35,747 nt of DNA from an uncultured Bacteroidota bacterium. Its GTDB lineage: Bacteria; Bacteroidota; Bacteroidia; Flavobacteriales; Flavobacteriaceae. Position 1 is the stretch's first letter. Each line of letters starts with the position of its first letter. Of the stretch, positions 1 to 9,250 are shown piece by piece. The position numbers were made by a program, and so were the translations under genes. The notes below the pieces were generated by a model that ran no database searches, had not been told where the DNA came from, and was given only the letters and a program-made list of their open reading frames with translations. The stretch spans positions 1 to 35,747 of the forward strand of contig CAJWUI010000012.1 in assembly GCA_913047695.1 (NCBI GenBank), given 5' to 3'.

Positions 1-85
1 TTAAAAATAAATTTTGCCGGGAGTAGTTTTTAAAACAAAACCTAAAAAAATATTTCACTATTTTTAAAAACATTTCTTAATATGA

Positions 86-168
86 GCCTCGGTGGCGGAA
101 CTGGTAGACGCGCTGGATTCAAAATCCAGTTCTTTTCGAGAGTGTGGGTTCGATTCCCACCCGAGGTA
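86..168 (+). tRNA. tRNA-Leu (anticodon CAA)
   Basis: The acceptor arms GCCTCGG (86-92) and CCGAGGT (161-167) pair, with discriminator A168. The anticodon stem CTGGA/TCCAG (113-117, 125-129) encloses a seven-base loop with anticodon CAA at 120-122, so it reads UUG. A long variable arm follows, as expected for a class II leucine tRNA. The T arm GTGGG-TTCGATT-CCCAC is intact. No CCA is encoded directly after the discriminator base. The 85 bases before it show nothing else I can name. Confidence 0.96.
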
Positions 169-229
169 CAATTAACAGAATTATTTTGAAACCAAAGTTT
201 GATTAATTTTAGTTTATAACATTTTATTT

Positions 230-1849
230 ATGTTTAACAAAAATGGACTTTTACTCTTATTAACTTTGTGTTACACCGTGATTTTTTCTTGTAAAAAAAC
301 ATCACACAAAAAGCTTAGTCCCAATGTTATTATTATTCAGCCAATAATAACACAATCAGATTCAGGTGATAAGCCGTCAAAAATAAATTTGTCCAATGGA
401 TTAGTTAATAGAGCATACTCCAAATTAGATTTAGAGTTTCATTATTTAGAGCCAATTTATTTTAATAATACAAATGCTAGGGATGGAAAAATTAATCTAG
501 ACAGTATAGTTTCGATTGCAAGAAGAGAAAAAATTCTGAAAGGTCAAGATGATATTATAAACATGTTTTTTGTAAATGCTATTGATGGAAATAAAGGTCC
601 AACTGGACGTGGAATGATGAATGGGAACCTTGTATTTATAGGCTTTGGTGATGAAAGCAAATACAAGGGATTAGAAAAAAAGTATATGGAAGCATTTGTT
701 TTAGCTCACGAAGTAGGACACAATTTGGGACTAAAGCATGTTATCGATGATTCTAATGTGAACGATTCTTTACCAAATTTACAAGGGGAGGGAGATTTTG
801 AAGATAGAATTGACCCAAAATTTAGTCTTAATCGATATCAAATAGAGCAGATCAAAAAAAGTCCTCTTTTTCATTCAAGGATTAATTTTTTAAGCCCATC
901 TCAAGGTAAAAAAGCAATTTTAGATGAAACTTTTGAGCCTTATTTTTCAAAACTTCAGACTCGCGAGATTACCACCTTTGTTCAGCAATCATCTCCAAAA
1001 AATATCAATTCTGCGCGAAAATTTGCAAGAGAAAAATTTTCTTCTGCGGTAATTGAGTTTAGTGAAAAAGAAAAAAAAATACTATCGTTTGTCGTTGAGA
1101 AAACAAATGATTGGTTATTGCAAAATAAAATATACCTTATGGCCCAACAGCCTTGGAGATTTATCAAAATTCAAAATTGGCTTTGTGGCGGATTTGCCCA
1201 CACAAGAGGAACATATATTATTTTAAGTCAAGCCTATCTTGACAAGCTTTCTACTAATTGGAGTGAAAAAATGGATAAGAATAATGAAAGAAAATTAGTA
1301 ACTTCTTTGGGCGGTTTATTGGTGCATGAACAGATGCATTCTCTTCAACGAACCTTCAAAACAAAATTTGATAAGCTTTATTCAGAAAAATGGAAATTTG
1401 TAAAACAAAAAGTAAATGATGAGAACGAAATAATACTAAATCAAGTTTCAAATCCAGATGCACCTTTAGCTGAGTGGTTAATTCGAGACCCTCAAAATGA
1501 AAATAAGTTTTTTTGGTTAAGAACACTATTAAAAAAAAATATCGATATCCCGAAAATGGGTAGAGATTTTATAGACTTGGCTTTCCATGTAGAAGAGAAA
1601 AGTGGTAAATACTTTGTTTTAAAATCTGAGAATAAATTAGTAAATCAGCCTTTAGAAGAACTTATATTTTATACTCGGTCTTATCCTGTATCACGAGGTC
1701 TCGACCACCCTAATGAAATTTCTGCATACATGTTTTCAGAATTTTTTAAGTCAAAATATAATTTTAGGGAGCCTTTTCAAGAGATAAGTGAGGACTCAAA
1801 AAAAAATGTAGAATTGTTTTTAGAGTGGATAAAATCAGATATGAGATAG
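230..1849 (+). CDS. lipoprotein with two HExxH zinc-protease motifs
   Basis: A 539-residue protein with a lipoprotein signal peptide ending at Cys21 (VIFSC), so it is probably anchored in the cell envelope. It carries two separate zinc-metalloprotease signatures. The first, near residues 157-172, is the extended metzincin form HEVGHNLGLKH with ligands H160, H164 and H170 and catalytic E161. The second is HEQMH at 366-370. It is followed far downstream by HPNEISAY (E496), which could supply a gluzincin-type third ligand. The first half therefore looks like a reprolysin/matrixin-like domain and the second like a different peptidase fold. I do not recognise a named family covering both. The gene follows the tRNA by about 60 bases and ends 9 bases before a convergent gene. 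Substrate unknown. Protease assignment is good; two active domains is inference. Confidence 0.8.
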   Translation: MFNKNGLLLLLTLCYTVIFSCKKTSHKKLSPNVIIIQPIITQSDSGDKPSKINLSNGLVNRAYSKLDLEFHYLEPIYFNNTNARDGKINLDSIVSIARREKILKGQDDIINMFFVNAIDGNKGPTGRGMMNGNLVFIGFGDESKYKGLEKKYMEAFVLAHEVGHNLGLKHVIDDSNVNDSLPNLQGEGDFEDRIDPKFSLNRYQIEQIKKSPLFHSRINFLSPSQGKKAILDETFEPYFSKLQTREITTFVQQSSPKNINSARKFAREKFSSAVIEFSEKEKKILSFVVEKTNDWLLQNKIYLMAQQPWRFIKIQNWLCGGFAHTRGTYIILSQAYLDKLSTNWSEKMDKNNERKLVTSLGGLLVHEQMHSLQRTFKTKFDKLYSEKWKFVKQKVNDENEIILNQVSNPDAPLAEWLIRDPQNENKFFWLRTLLKKNIDIPKMGRDFIDLAFHVEEKSGKYFVLKSENKLVNQPLEELIFYTRSYPVSRGLDHPNEISAYMFSEFFKSKYNFREPFQEISEDSKKNVELFLEWIKSDMR

Positions 1850-1858
1850 CTTTAATAT

Positions 1859-2407
1859 TTATTCGATTTCAACAATAAGCTCAATTTCTACTGCAATCCC
1901 AAGGGGTAACGAAGCCATACCTACAGCAGATCGCGCGTGTTTGCCACGGTCACCAAAAATTTCAACCATTAAGTCTGAAAAACCATTTATTACTTTAGGC
2001 TGATCTTGAAATTCGGGAGTACAGTTTACCATTCCTAAAACTTTCACAATTCTTTTTACTCTATTTAAATTTCCAAGTTCAGATTTTAATGTAGCAATAT
2101 GATTTATCCCAGTTAGCCATGCTGCTTGATAACCATCCTCAATTGTCAATTCTTTACCTAATTTACCAGTAATATATGAGTCATCTGCTTTTTTTGGACC
2201 ACTACCAGACAGAAATAATAAGTTTCCTGATCTTACTACTCTAACATAATTTGCTACAGGAGATGAAACCTCAGGTATTTTTATACCTAATTTCTTTAAT
2301 CTTTTTTCAGGATTATATTCTAAATAATTATCAACCTGATTTTTGCTTTGATTTTGTTCACAGCAAAAAAATAATAGTGATAAAATCACAAGATTTCTTA
2401 AATTCAT
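1859..2407 (-). CDS. exported RidA/YjgF-family protein
   Basis: RidA-family (YjgF/YER057c/UK114) domain filling residues about 35-182. RidA enzymes hydrolyse reactive enamine/imine intermediates. The C-terminal signature HARSAVGMASLP contains the arginine (R159 counted from this start) that binds the substrate carboxylate in active members. I chose the ATG at 2407 over an in-frame TTG at 2431 because it puts a signal sequence (NLVILSLLFFCC) at the N terminus. The lipobox is unusual, with F or C before the candidate lipidated Cys15/Cys16, so lipidation is uncertain but export is likely. Most RidA proteins are cytosolic, so an exported one is notable. The upstream gene, gamma-glutamyltransferase, is divergent. 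Function in the envelope is unknown. Confidence 0.85.
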   Translation of the reverse strand: MNLRNLVILSLLFFCCEQNQSKNQVDNYLEYNPEKRLKKLGIKIPEVSSPVANYVRVVRSGNLLFLSGSGPKKADDSYITGKLGKELTIEDGYQAAWLTGINHIATLKSELGNLNRVKRIVKVLGMVNCTPEFQDQPKVINGFSDLMVEIFGDRGKHARSAVGMASLPLGIAVEIELIVEIE

Positions 2408-2514
2408 ATATGGTAATTTAGATATTCGCAATTTACAAAATCAATAAGATTTTTTTATGAATTATATTTTTACCTAATAAGATTAATATTATCCACCAAT
2501 GAAAAAATTAAGCA

Positions 2515-4110
2515 ATGAAAAAAAAAATTAAAAAATTATTATTAGTCTTATTTCTAGTCCTATTTTCCTGCACTAAGAAGATTGAAAATGTAATTACTAA
2601 TAGCTCAATATCTTCAGCACATCCCCTAGCATCTGAGGCTGGAAAAAAAATATATGAACAAAATGGAAATGCTTTTGATGCCGCGGTTGCAGCTGCTTTC
2701 ACCCTGGCTGTTGTAGAGCCCAGCATGAGTGGCATTGGTGGTCGTCTTCAGGCCATATATAGGAGCTCTTCTGGTAAAATAGGTGGAGTAGATGCTTCCA
2801 CTCAAGTTCCCATGAATTACAAAAAAATGGATGAAAAATATAATTATGGATATAAAACTATTGGAGTTCCAGGAGTTGTGGCAGGTCTTTTAAAACTTCA
2901 TGAAAGTTATGGATCATTATCTCTTCAACAGATTATGGCTCCAGCAATTGAATTTGCTGAAAAAGGGTTTAGAATTCTTCCTTTAGAAGCTGAAAGGCAG
3001 AAAAGTGTAAAAAAATATCTTCTCGAATTTGAGGGGTCTAAATTCCATTTTTTAAATTCTGACGGTAATTCTTTTAATTCTGGAGATTTAGTTATACAGA
3101 TGGATCTAGCGAAGACTTTAAAAAAAATAGCAAATGAGGGGAAAAAAGGATTTTATGAAGGTGAAATCGCAAGAAAAATTGTTAGCGATATTCAATCCAA
3201 TGGTGGCATTCTAACAATTGAAGATTTAAAGAATTACAGTGCACTTGATTCAAAGGTATTAAAGGGATTTTTCGATGGAAATGATATTTTCTCTTTAAAT
3301 CTTCCCTCATTTGGAGCAATAACCATTCAAATTTTACAGATTATAGATAACTTAAACCTTCTTGTTTCAGAGAACGATTGGGCTCTAAAATTTGGAAAGG
3401 CTACTTCACTAGCATACAGGTATAGAGATTTTCAAGAAAACTTAGATTCACTTTCAAAAATTTTAAGCTATGATGAAGCAAAGATTTGGGCAAGAAAAAT
3501 TGAAAATAACCAAATTGATATAGTTAAAAATACAGATAAGAAAATACCTTACTCATGGATAGCAGACGGTCATACAACACATCTTACCACTGCAGATAAA
3601 AAGGGCAATGTAGTCAGTCTAACTCAAACTATTGGACCAACTATGGGCTCAAAGGTAGCCACAAAAGGTCTTGGATTTTTATATGCGGTAAGCCTTGGAG
3701 GATATTTAGGAGAATACAGACCAGGTGATCGTTCCAACTCGCACATTTCGCCAACATTATTTATGAAAAATGGAAAAGTTCAACTTGCACTAGGCGCAGC
3801 AGGAGGAAGCAGAATTCCTACTGCGATCACACAAGTGGCGCATAGACATTTGTCTCAGAAAAAAGACCTGAATACATCGCTTATGCTTCCAAGAATATAT
3901 CCCTACGAAGATTCACTTTGGATAGAAGATCATGATGAGGTAAAATCTTTAAATGCAGACCTAGACCAAAATGAATATCCTGTTAAACTAGTTGATGAAA
4001 AAGCTAGGTTTGGTAGGGTACATGCTATTTCTTATGATTCTATATCAAAATCATGGTTTGGTTCTGCTGATCCTGACTGGGAGGGAACTGTAGATTACTA
4101 TATAGATTAA
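2515..4110 (+). CDS. ggt: gamma-glutamyltransferase lipoprotein
   Basis: Gamma-glutamyltranspeptidase of the Ntn-hydrolase fold, which cleaves or transfers the gamma-glutamyl group of glutathione and related peptides in the periplasm. The 531-residue precursor has a lipobox at Cys19 (LVLFSC). The autocatalytic cleavage site is GHTTHLTT, where T354 would become the N-terminal nucleophile of the small subunit, matching the TTH motif of the E. coli enzyme. Downstream, GAAGGSRIPTAITQV is the conserved Gly-rich loop. N-terminally, the region DAAVAAAFTLAVVEPSMSGIGG matches the large subunit. Length is normal for the family. It ends 10 bases from a convergent gene, so it is probably monocistronic. 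Specificity among GGT, cephalosporin acylase and related branches cannot be settled by eye. Confidence 0.92.
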   Translation: MKKKIKKLLLVLFLVLFSCTKKIENVITNSSISSAHPLASEAGKKIYEQNGNAFDAAVAAAFTLAVVEPSMSGIGGRLQAIYRSSSGKIGGVDASTQVPMNYKKMDEKYNYGYKTIGVPGVVAGLLKLHESYGSLSLQQIMAPAIEFAEKGFRILPLEAERQKSVKKYLLEFEGSKFHFLNSDGNSFNSGDLVIQMDLAKTLKKIANEGKKGFYEGEIARKIVSDIQSNGGILTIEDLKNYSALDSKVLKGFFDGNDIFSLNLPSFGAITIQILQIIDNLNLLVSENDWALKFGKATSLAYRYRDFQENLDSLSKILSYDEAKIWARKIENNQIDIVKNTDKKIPYSWIADGHTTHLTTADKKGNVVSLTQTIGPTMGSKVATKGLGFLYAVSLGGYLGEYRPGDRSNSHISPTLFMKNGKVQLALGAAGGSRIPTAITQVAHRHLSQKKDLNTSLMLPRIYPYEDSLWIEDHDEVKSLNADLDQNEYPVKLVDEKARFGRVHAISYDSISKSWFGSADPDWEGTVDYYID

Positions 4111-4120
4111 AAAGTTCTAA

Positions 4121-5188
4121 TTACGATTCTAAAGCATCCTTACAATAATCAACACACTTTTTAATTTCATCAATTATAGTTGAATTTTTTGGCGTTTTAT
4201 ACTCATATTCTATAGTAGCAGGGAAAGAATATTTTTGATCTCTCATAAGCTGTAATACATCAACTATTGGAGTGTCTCCCAAACCAAAAGGCATATTATC
4301 TTGACCATTAGCAGGAGTTTTACGATCTTTAATATGCATACTGTAAATCTTTTTATTCATATTAGATAAAAATTCAAATACATCAGTATTTCCAGCAGCA
4401 ATATAATGACCCAAATCAGGATTCATAACATTGCTCTCCGATTGTTTTAGTGCGGTGTCCCACCATTTTGCGTGTTGCTGAGTGTGCCCATGGTAGGCTA
4501 CTTTAATATCATTTTTTTCAGCTAATTTTCCTAGTCTTAAAGTATGCTCTGGATTTTTAGGACCATAAGGAGGACCAGGTAATTCAAGAGTTACATGACT
4601 AGCTCCAAGAACTTTCCCTACTTTCATTGCATAGTTAATATCAGCGTCTGAGTTCTTACTACCCAATAAATAGTCAGGTTTAAATGCGTAAATTTCAACT
4701 CCTGCGTCATTAAACATTTTGCGAAGCTTCAAATAATCATTTGGATCTCTATTTTTTTTCCAATTTCCAGCTGCTTTTTCGTAAGATTTTTGTTGTTGTT
4801 TTAAATCTGCTAATTGTTTTTTTTCTTCACGAGATATTTCATTTTTTCTATCTAATCTCATAAGTCTATTAAGAGTTCTTCGATCAATTTCGTATAGTGG
4901 TTTTCCTAGATGATTTTCAGCTACACTACCCATCAACTCAATTGCATTTATACCGCAGTCTAAAATGTATTGAAGTGTGGCTTCTGCACTTTGATCTTCC
5001 ATTTCTCTGAAGGAATATGTAATTACTCCAAGTTGTACTCCATTAATTTTTGAATTAGGTTTCAAAAAGTTTGGAATGTAAGTTGGTACTCCCCAAGACT
5101 TGTTTGTACCTATGCTAATTCCTAAAGTAGCTATTCCAGTATTTTTAAAAAATTTACGTCTAGTTAAAATTGATTTTTTTGATTTCAT
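4121..5188 (-). CDS. Tat-exported sugar isomerase/epimerase-like TIM barrel
   Basis: Xylose-isomerase-like TIM-barrel protein (AP_endonuc_2 / sugar phosphate isomerase-epimerase superfamily), 355 residues. The N terminus has a twin-arginine motif (TRRKFFKNTG) and a hydrophobic stretch, which predicts Tat export of a folded, metal-loaded protein. Metal-site motifs occur in the usual order: TLELPGPP, VAYHGH, NPDLGHY, SMHIKDR and a terminal ATIEYEY. Exported members are common in Bacteroidota, and some act on 3-keto sugars as epimerases or lyases. The gene is divergent from xylB across 160 bases, so a link to pentose use is possible, but its sequence is not that of the true XylA encoded at 6833. 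Exact substrate unknown. Confidence 0.85.
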   Translation of the reverse strand: MKSKKSILTRRKFFKNTGIATLGISIGTNKSWGVPTYIPNFLKPNSKINGVQLGVITYSFREMEDQSAEATLQYILDCGINAIELMGSVAENHLGKPLYEIDRRTLNRLMRLDRKNEISREEKKQLADLKQQQKSYEKAAGNWKKNRDPNDYLKLRKMFNDAGVEIYAFKPDYLLGSKNSDADINYAMKVGKVLGASHVTLELPGPPYGPKNPEHTLRLGKLAEKNDIKVAYHGHTQQHAKWWDTALKQSESNVMNPDLGHYIAAGNTDVFEFLSNMNKKIYSMHIKDRKTPANGQDNMPFGLGDTPIVDVLQLMRDQKYSFPATIEYEYKTPKNSTIIDEIKKCVDYCKDALES

Positions 5189-5348
5189 TTGTTATCTGTA
5201 GTTATTTATTCATAAAACTAAAATTAGATAAATTAAATTTAAAGGACAATTATGTATAAAGTCAACTATTTCAATGATGCCCAAAAAAGTTTTCTTTATA
5301 TTTAGTTTGAATCACATTTTCAAAAAAAAATTTTATTAAGGTTGCTAA

Positions 5349-6836
5349 ATGTATTATATAGGCTATGACATAGGGAGCTCATCAGTGAAAGTTGCTTTGG
5401 TAGATGAAAAAACGAACAAATCAATCGCTACAGTATCCGAACCTGAAGGCGAAATGCTAATTCAAGCACGCAAATTTAATTGGGCTGAACAAGATCCCAA
5501 CCTTTGGTGGGACTGTCTTTGCAAAGCCACAAAACGCATCCTTTATGAAAATAAAATTTTATCAAAAGATATCCTTGCTATTGGCATTTCATATCAAATG
5601 CATGGTTTAGTTTTAGTAGATAATAAAGGTGAACTGTTAAGAGATTCTATTATATGGTGTGACAGCAGAGCCGTCGAAATTGGGAATTTGGCAGCAAAGG
5701 AAATAGGTGAAAGTAAGTATGGCAAAAGATTGTTGAATTCCCCTGGAAATTTTACCGCTTCAAAACTTAAGTGGGTAAAAGACAACGAAGAAAAAATATA
5801 TAAGAAAGTGTCAAACTTTATGTTGCCAGGAGATTTTATTGCCTACAAGTTGACTGGTGAAATTAATACAACAATAAATGGATTATCGGAAGGAATCTTA
5901 TGGGATTATAAAGAAAAAAAAGTAGCAAATTGGCTTCTTAAGTATTTTGGTTTAGATACAGGTTTAGTACCATCATTGGTTAGTAATTTTCAAAACCAAG
6001 GCTGTGTTACCAATATAGCATCAAAAGCTTCAGGTTTACCAATAGGAATTCCAATTAGATACCGTGCTGGAGACCAGCCAAACAACGCACTTTCTTTAAA
6101 TGTTTTAAAGCCAGGAGAAGTAGCTGCAACTGGTGGAACATCAGGTGTTATTTTTGCCGTTAGTGATCAAATTGGCTCCAAAGAATTTTCAAGACTCAAT
6201 CACTTTGCTCACGTTAATTATAAACAGAAAGACCCAAGAATTGGAACCCTCTTATGTATCAATGGAGCTGGTATTTTTTACAGTTGGTTAAAAAAAATAA
6301 CCAAAATTGATCAATTTGATACAATGAATAATTTAGCAAGTTCAATTGAAATTGGAAGTAACGGTTTGCTTAATTTACCTTTTGGAAATGGGAGTGAGCG
6401 CATGCTAGATAATAAAAATTTGGGAGCGCATCTACATAATCTTAATTTAAATTTACATCAAGAGTCACATCTTTGCAGGGCAACTTTAGAGGGTGTCGCT
6501 TTCGCTTTTGTATATGGAATGGAAATAATGAGTAAGGATGGACTAAATCCCGAAATTATTAGAGCTGGTGATGATAATATTTTCCAGTCCGAAGTTTTCA
6601 CTTCAACCTTTTCCTCATTAACAGGTAAGCCAGTTGAAATTTATAATACTACCGGCGCGATTGGAGCCGCAAGGGCGGCAAGTCGAGATATAAATACCGC
6701 GGAACAGTTAAGTGCCTCTCTAGATAACAAGGATAAAATCAGAACTGTAGAACCTCGGTCAAAAAATGAAGCCTATATAATAGCTTTCAATAAATGGAAA
6801 AAAATCTTAGATAATAAATTAAATATAAATCAATGA
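5349..6836 (+). CDS. xylB: xylulokinase
   Basis: FGGY-family carbohydrate kinase that phosphorylates D-xylulose to xylulose 5-phosphate. The N-terminal phosphate-binding loop is [15 protein letters not shown] (about residues 5-19). The motif [13 protein letters not shown] and the sequence SIIWCDSRA are typical of xylulokinases. The C-terminal domain contains [12 protein letters not shown] with the likely catalytic Asp, and the ATP-site region [12 protein letters not shown]. At 495 residues it has normal length. It overlaps the next gene, xylA, by ATGA, which indicates translational coupling and confirms the sugar. The 160 bases upstream carry no clear operator; no xylose transporter or regulator is seen in the window. 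Confidence 0.95.
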   Translation: MYYIGYDIGSSSVKVALVDEKTNKSIATVSEPEGEMLIQARKFNWAEQDPNLWWDCLCKATKRILYENKILSKDILAIGISYQMHGLVLVDNKGELLRDSIIWCDSRAVEIGNLAAKEIGESKYGKRLLNSPGNFTASKLKWVKDNEEKIYKKVSNFMLPGDFIAYKLTGEINTTINGLSEGILWDYKEKKVANWLLKYFGLDTGLVPSLVSNFQNQGCVTNIASKASGLPIGIPIRYRAGDQPNNALSLNVLKPGEVAATGGTSGVIFAVSDQIGSKEFSRLNHFAHVNYKQKDPRIGTLLCINGAGIFYSWLKKITKIDQFDTMNNLASSIEIGSNGLLNLPFGNGSERMLDNKNLGAHLHNLNLNLHQESHLCRATLEGVAFAFVYGMEIMSKDGLNPEIIRAGDDNIFQSEVFTSTFSSLTGKPVEIYNTTGAIGAARAASRDINTAEQLSASLDNKDKIRTVEPRSKNEAYIIAFNKWKKILDNKLNINQ

Positions 6837-8158
6837 TAGTTACAGGTGATAAAGAATTTTATAAAGGAGTTGGAAAAGTGAATTATGAGGGAAAAGAATC
6901 AGACAATCCTCTTGCATACAAATACTATAATCCAGATCAATTAGTGATGGGTAAAACAATGCGTGAGCATTTTAAATTTGCAATTGCATATTGGCATAGC
7001 TTTTGTGGGCAAGGTGCAGATCCATTTGGCCCTGGGACACAAAAATTTCCATGGGATGAATCGAATGACCCCATGCAAAGAGCACGTAACAAAGCAGATG
7101 CGGCATTTGAATTAATCACAAAGTTAGGCTTTGATTATTTTTGCTTCCATGATGTTGATTTAGTAGACGAATCAGATAATTTGATTGAAACTGAAAAGCG
7201 TTTGCATAAAATTGGTGATTACATTTCTCAAAAGAAAAAGGATTCAGATGTCAAGGTCCTATGGGGTACTGCAAATTGCTTTTCTAATCCCATTTACATG
7301 AATGGAGCAGCGACAAACCCAGATTTTGGAGTTGTTGCACGTGCTGGTGCTCAAATTAAAATGGCATTAGATTTAACGATGGCACTTGGTGGAGAAAATT
7401 ATGTTTTTTGGGGTGGAAGAGAAGGATATATGTCTTTATTAAATACTAATATTAACAAAGAGTTAGATCATATGGCAAAAATGTTATCAATTGCCAGAGA
7501 TTATGCTCGTGGTCAAGGATTTAAAGGTACTTTTTTTATAGAGCCTAAACCAATGGAACCTATGAAACATCAGTATGATTTTGATGCGGCAACAGCCATT
7601 GGTTTTTTGAGAGCTTATGGATTACAGAAAGATTTCAAGTTAAATATTGAGGTTAACCATGCAACATTGGCTCAGCACTCATTCGAGCACGAATTAGCTA
7701 TAGCAGCACATTCTGGGATGCTAGGTAGTATCGATGCCAATAGAGGAGACAATCAAAATGGATGGGATACTGATCAATTTCCTATAAATATTTATGAGGT
7801 TACAGAAGCAATGCTTGTTTTTTTACAATCTGGAGGATTACAAGGTGGAGGAATAAATTTTGATGCAAAAATTAGAAGGAATTCTACAGATTTGGATGAT
7901 ATTTTTCATGCACACATTGGAGGAGCTGATACTTTTGCTAGGGCAATACTAACTGCAGAGAAAATACTTACTCAATCAGAATTTCTTAAGCTGAGAAAAG
8001 ACCGTTATAATTCTTTTGACAGTGGTAGCGGAAAACAATTTGAGAGTGGAAAACTGACTTTGGAGAATTTATATGAAATTGCATCTAACTCGAAATCTCC
8101 AAAAAAAATAAGCGGAAAACAGGAACTCTTTGAAAATATAATTAATCAATTTATATAG
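6833..8158 (+). CDS. xylA: xylose isomerase
   Basis: Converts D-xylose to D-xylulose in the cytoplasm, feeding xylulokinase encoded just upstream. The 441 residues fit the longer group II enzymes. Visible active-site motifs are [11 protein letters not shown] (catalytic H106, D109), [10 protein letters not shown] with metal ligand E237, the metal and base region [17 protein letters not shown], and SIDANRGD near the C-terminal side. All key residues appear present. Its ATG overlaps the xylB stop by four bases. Only six bases separate its stop from the following lipoprotein start, so the three genes form one transcription unit ending at the terminator near 9210. Confidence 0.97.
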   Translation: MIVTGDKEFYKGVGKVNYEGKESDNPLAYKYYNPDQLVMGKTMREHFKFAIAYWHSFCGQGADPFGPGTQKFPWDESNDPMQRARNKADAAFELITKLGFDYFCFHDVDLVDESDNLIETEKRLHKIGDYISQKKKDSDVKVLWGTANCFSNPIYMNGAATNPDFGVVARAGAQIKMALDLTMALGGENYVFWGGREGYMSLLNTNINKELDHMAKMLSIARDYARGQGFKGTFFIEPKPMEPMKHQYDFDAATAIGFLRAYGLQKDFKLNIEVNHATLAQHSFEHELAIAAHSGMLGSIDANRGDNQNGWDTDQFPINIYEVTEAMLVFLQSGGLQGGGINFDAKIRRNSTDLDDIFHAHIGGADTFARAILTAEKILTQSEFLKLRKDRYNSFDSGSGKQFESGKLTLENLYEIASNSKSPKKISGKQELFENIINQFI

Positions 8159-8164
8159 TATTTG

Positions 8165-9178
8165 ATGCTACGCCTAGCAATATTAACCTCAATTTTATTT
8201 TTTGGATGTATTCAAGATAAAGTTAAAAGGAAAATAATCAAAAGGGAAGGAATGGTATTGATTCCCTCGGGGAGTTTTTTTATGGGAAGTGAAGACAAAT
8301 TCTCAAGAAAAGATGAATCGCCAATGCATCTTGTTCATGTAGATTCTTTTTGGATTGATCAAAACGAGGTGACTAATGCAGAATTTACTCAATTTGTTGA
8401 AGCAACAGGTTATATAACAACAGCAGAAATTCCCCCCAAGTGGGAAGAAATTAAAAAGGAACTCCCTCCAAATACTCCAAGGCCACATGACTCTCTTTTC
8501 AAAGCAGCTTCATTAATATTTATTTCTTCAAAGGGCCCTGTTAATTTAAATTCACATAATCAATGGTGGAAGTGGCAACCCGGGGCAAATTGGAAACATC
8601 CTATGGGACCAGAGAGCAACATAGAAGGAAAAGATGATCATCCGGTTGTTCATATATCATGGTATGATGCTACAGCCTATGCGAACTGGGTAGGGAAAAG
8701 ATTACCAACTGAAGCTGAATGGGAATGGGCTGCTCGAGGAGGTAAGAAAAATTCAATTTACCCTTGGGGTAATGAAGATTTGAATTCTGGCACTCCAAAG
8801 TTGAATTCATGGGAGGGGAGTTTCCCCTATTTTAATGAACAAAGAGACAAATTCTTTTATACGGCTCCTGTTGGTTCATTTGCGCCTAATTCTTTTGGAC
8901 TCTATGATATGGCAGGGAATGTTTGGGAATGGTGTTCTGATTGGTATGATTTTAATTATTATTCAAAAACCAAAGATCAGGAATTATTAAATCCAAAAGG
9001 GCCTGAGAAACCAAATGATCCTTACCAACCCTATCTGAAGCAAAAAGTAATGAGAGGAGGATCTTTCTTATGTAATGATTCGTATTGCTCTGGATACAGA
9101 GTTTCAGCTCGAATGAAGTCATCACCAGATACAGGACTTCAGCACACTGGATTCAGATTGGTTAAAGACTTAAATTAA
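8165..9178 (+). CDS. FGE/SUMF1-family lipoprotein with paired Cys
   Basis: Formylglycine-generating-enzyme (sulfatase-modifying factor) domain over nearly all of its 337 residues, after a lipoprotein signal ending LFFGC (Cys15). The start is the ATG at 8165; an in-frame TTG directly before it is less likely. Family motifs are IPSGSFFMGS, FWIDQNEVTNAEF, HPVVHISWYDATAYANWVGKRLPTEAEWEWAARGG (seen in parts), NVWEWCSDWY and TGFRLV. Near the C terminus, RGGSFLCNDSYCSGYR preserves the C-x4-C pair (C303, C308) that in true FGE binds copper and oxidises the sulfatase cysteine. Many family members, such as gliding lipoproteins, lack these cysteines. It is the third gene of the xylBA unit. A true periplasmic FGE is plausible but not proven. 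Confidence 0.88.
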   Translation: MLRLAILTSILFFGCIQDKVKRKIIKREGMVLIPSGSFFMGSEDKFSRKDESPMHLVHVDSFWIDQNEVTNAEFTQFVEATGYITTAEIPPKWEEIKKELPPNTPRPHDSLFKAASLIFISSKGPVNLNSHNQWWKWQPGANWKHPMGPESNIEGKDDHPVVHISWYDATAYANWVGKRLPTEAEWEWAARGGKKNSIYPWGNEDLNSGTPKLNSWEGSFPYFNEQRDKFFYTAPVGSFAPNSFGLYDMAGNVWEWCSDWYDFNYYSKTKDQELLNPKGPEKPNDPYQPYLKQKVMRGGSFLCNDSYCSGYRVSARMKSSPDTGLQHTGFRLVKDLN

Positions 9179-9193
9179 ACCAAATGAAATATC

Positions 9194-9222
9194 AAAAAAA
9201 AATGACACTGTGTCATTTTTTT
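9194..9222 (+). terminator. rho-independent terminator after xylBA operon
   Basis: An A-run leads into AATGACAC (9201-9208), one unpaired T, then GTGTCATT (9210-9217) and a run of Ts. The A-run pairs with the T-run, giving a long symmetric stem. It lies 16 bases after the FGE-like gene and about 30 bases before etfB, so it separates the two transcription units. Because it is symmetric it could work in both directions. Confidence 0.85.
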
Positions 9223-9250
9223 AACTAAATTAGACTAAAATTGTATTTAG

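Noticed and set aside
2499..2531. Ten-codon frame overlapping the ggt start
   Set aside because: It could be an upstream reading frame, but it arises in an A-run and nothing else supports it.
5252..5305. 17-codon frame between the isomerase-like gene and xylB
   Set aside because: No signal sequence, motif or regulatory pattern such as repeated codons; too short to support.
9225..9250. etfB promoter TAAAATTG
   Set aside because: One mismatch to the -7 consensus and no convincing -33 box; left out of the feature list.
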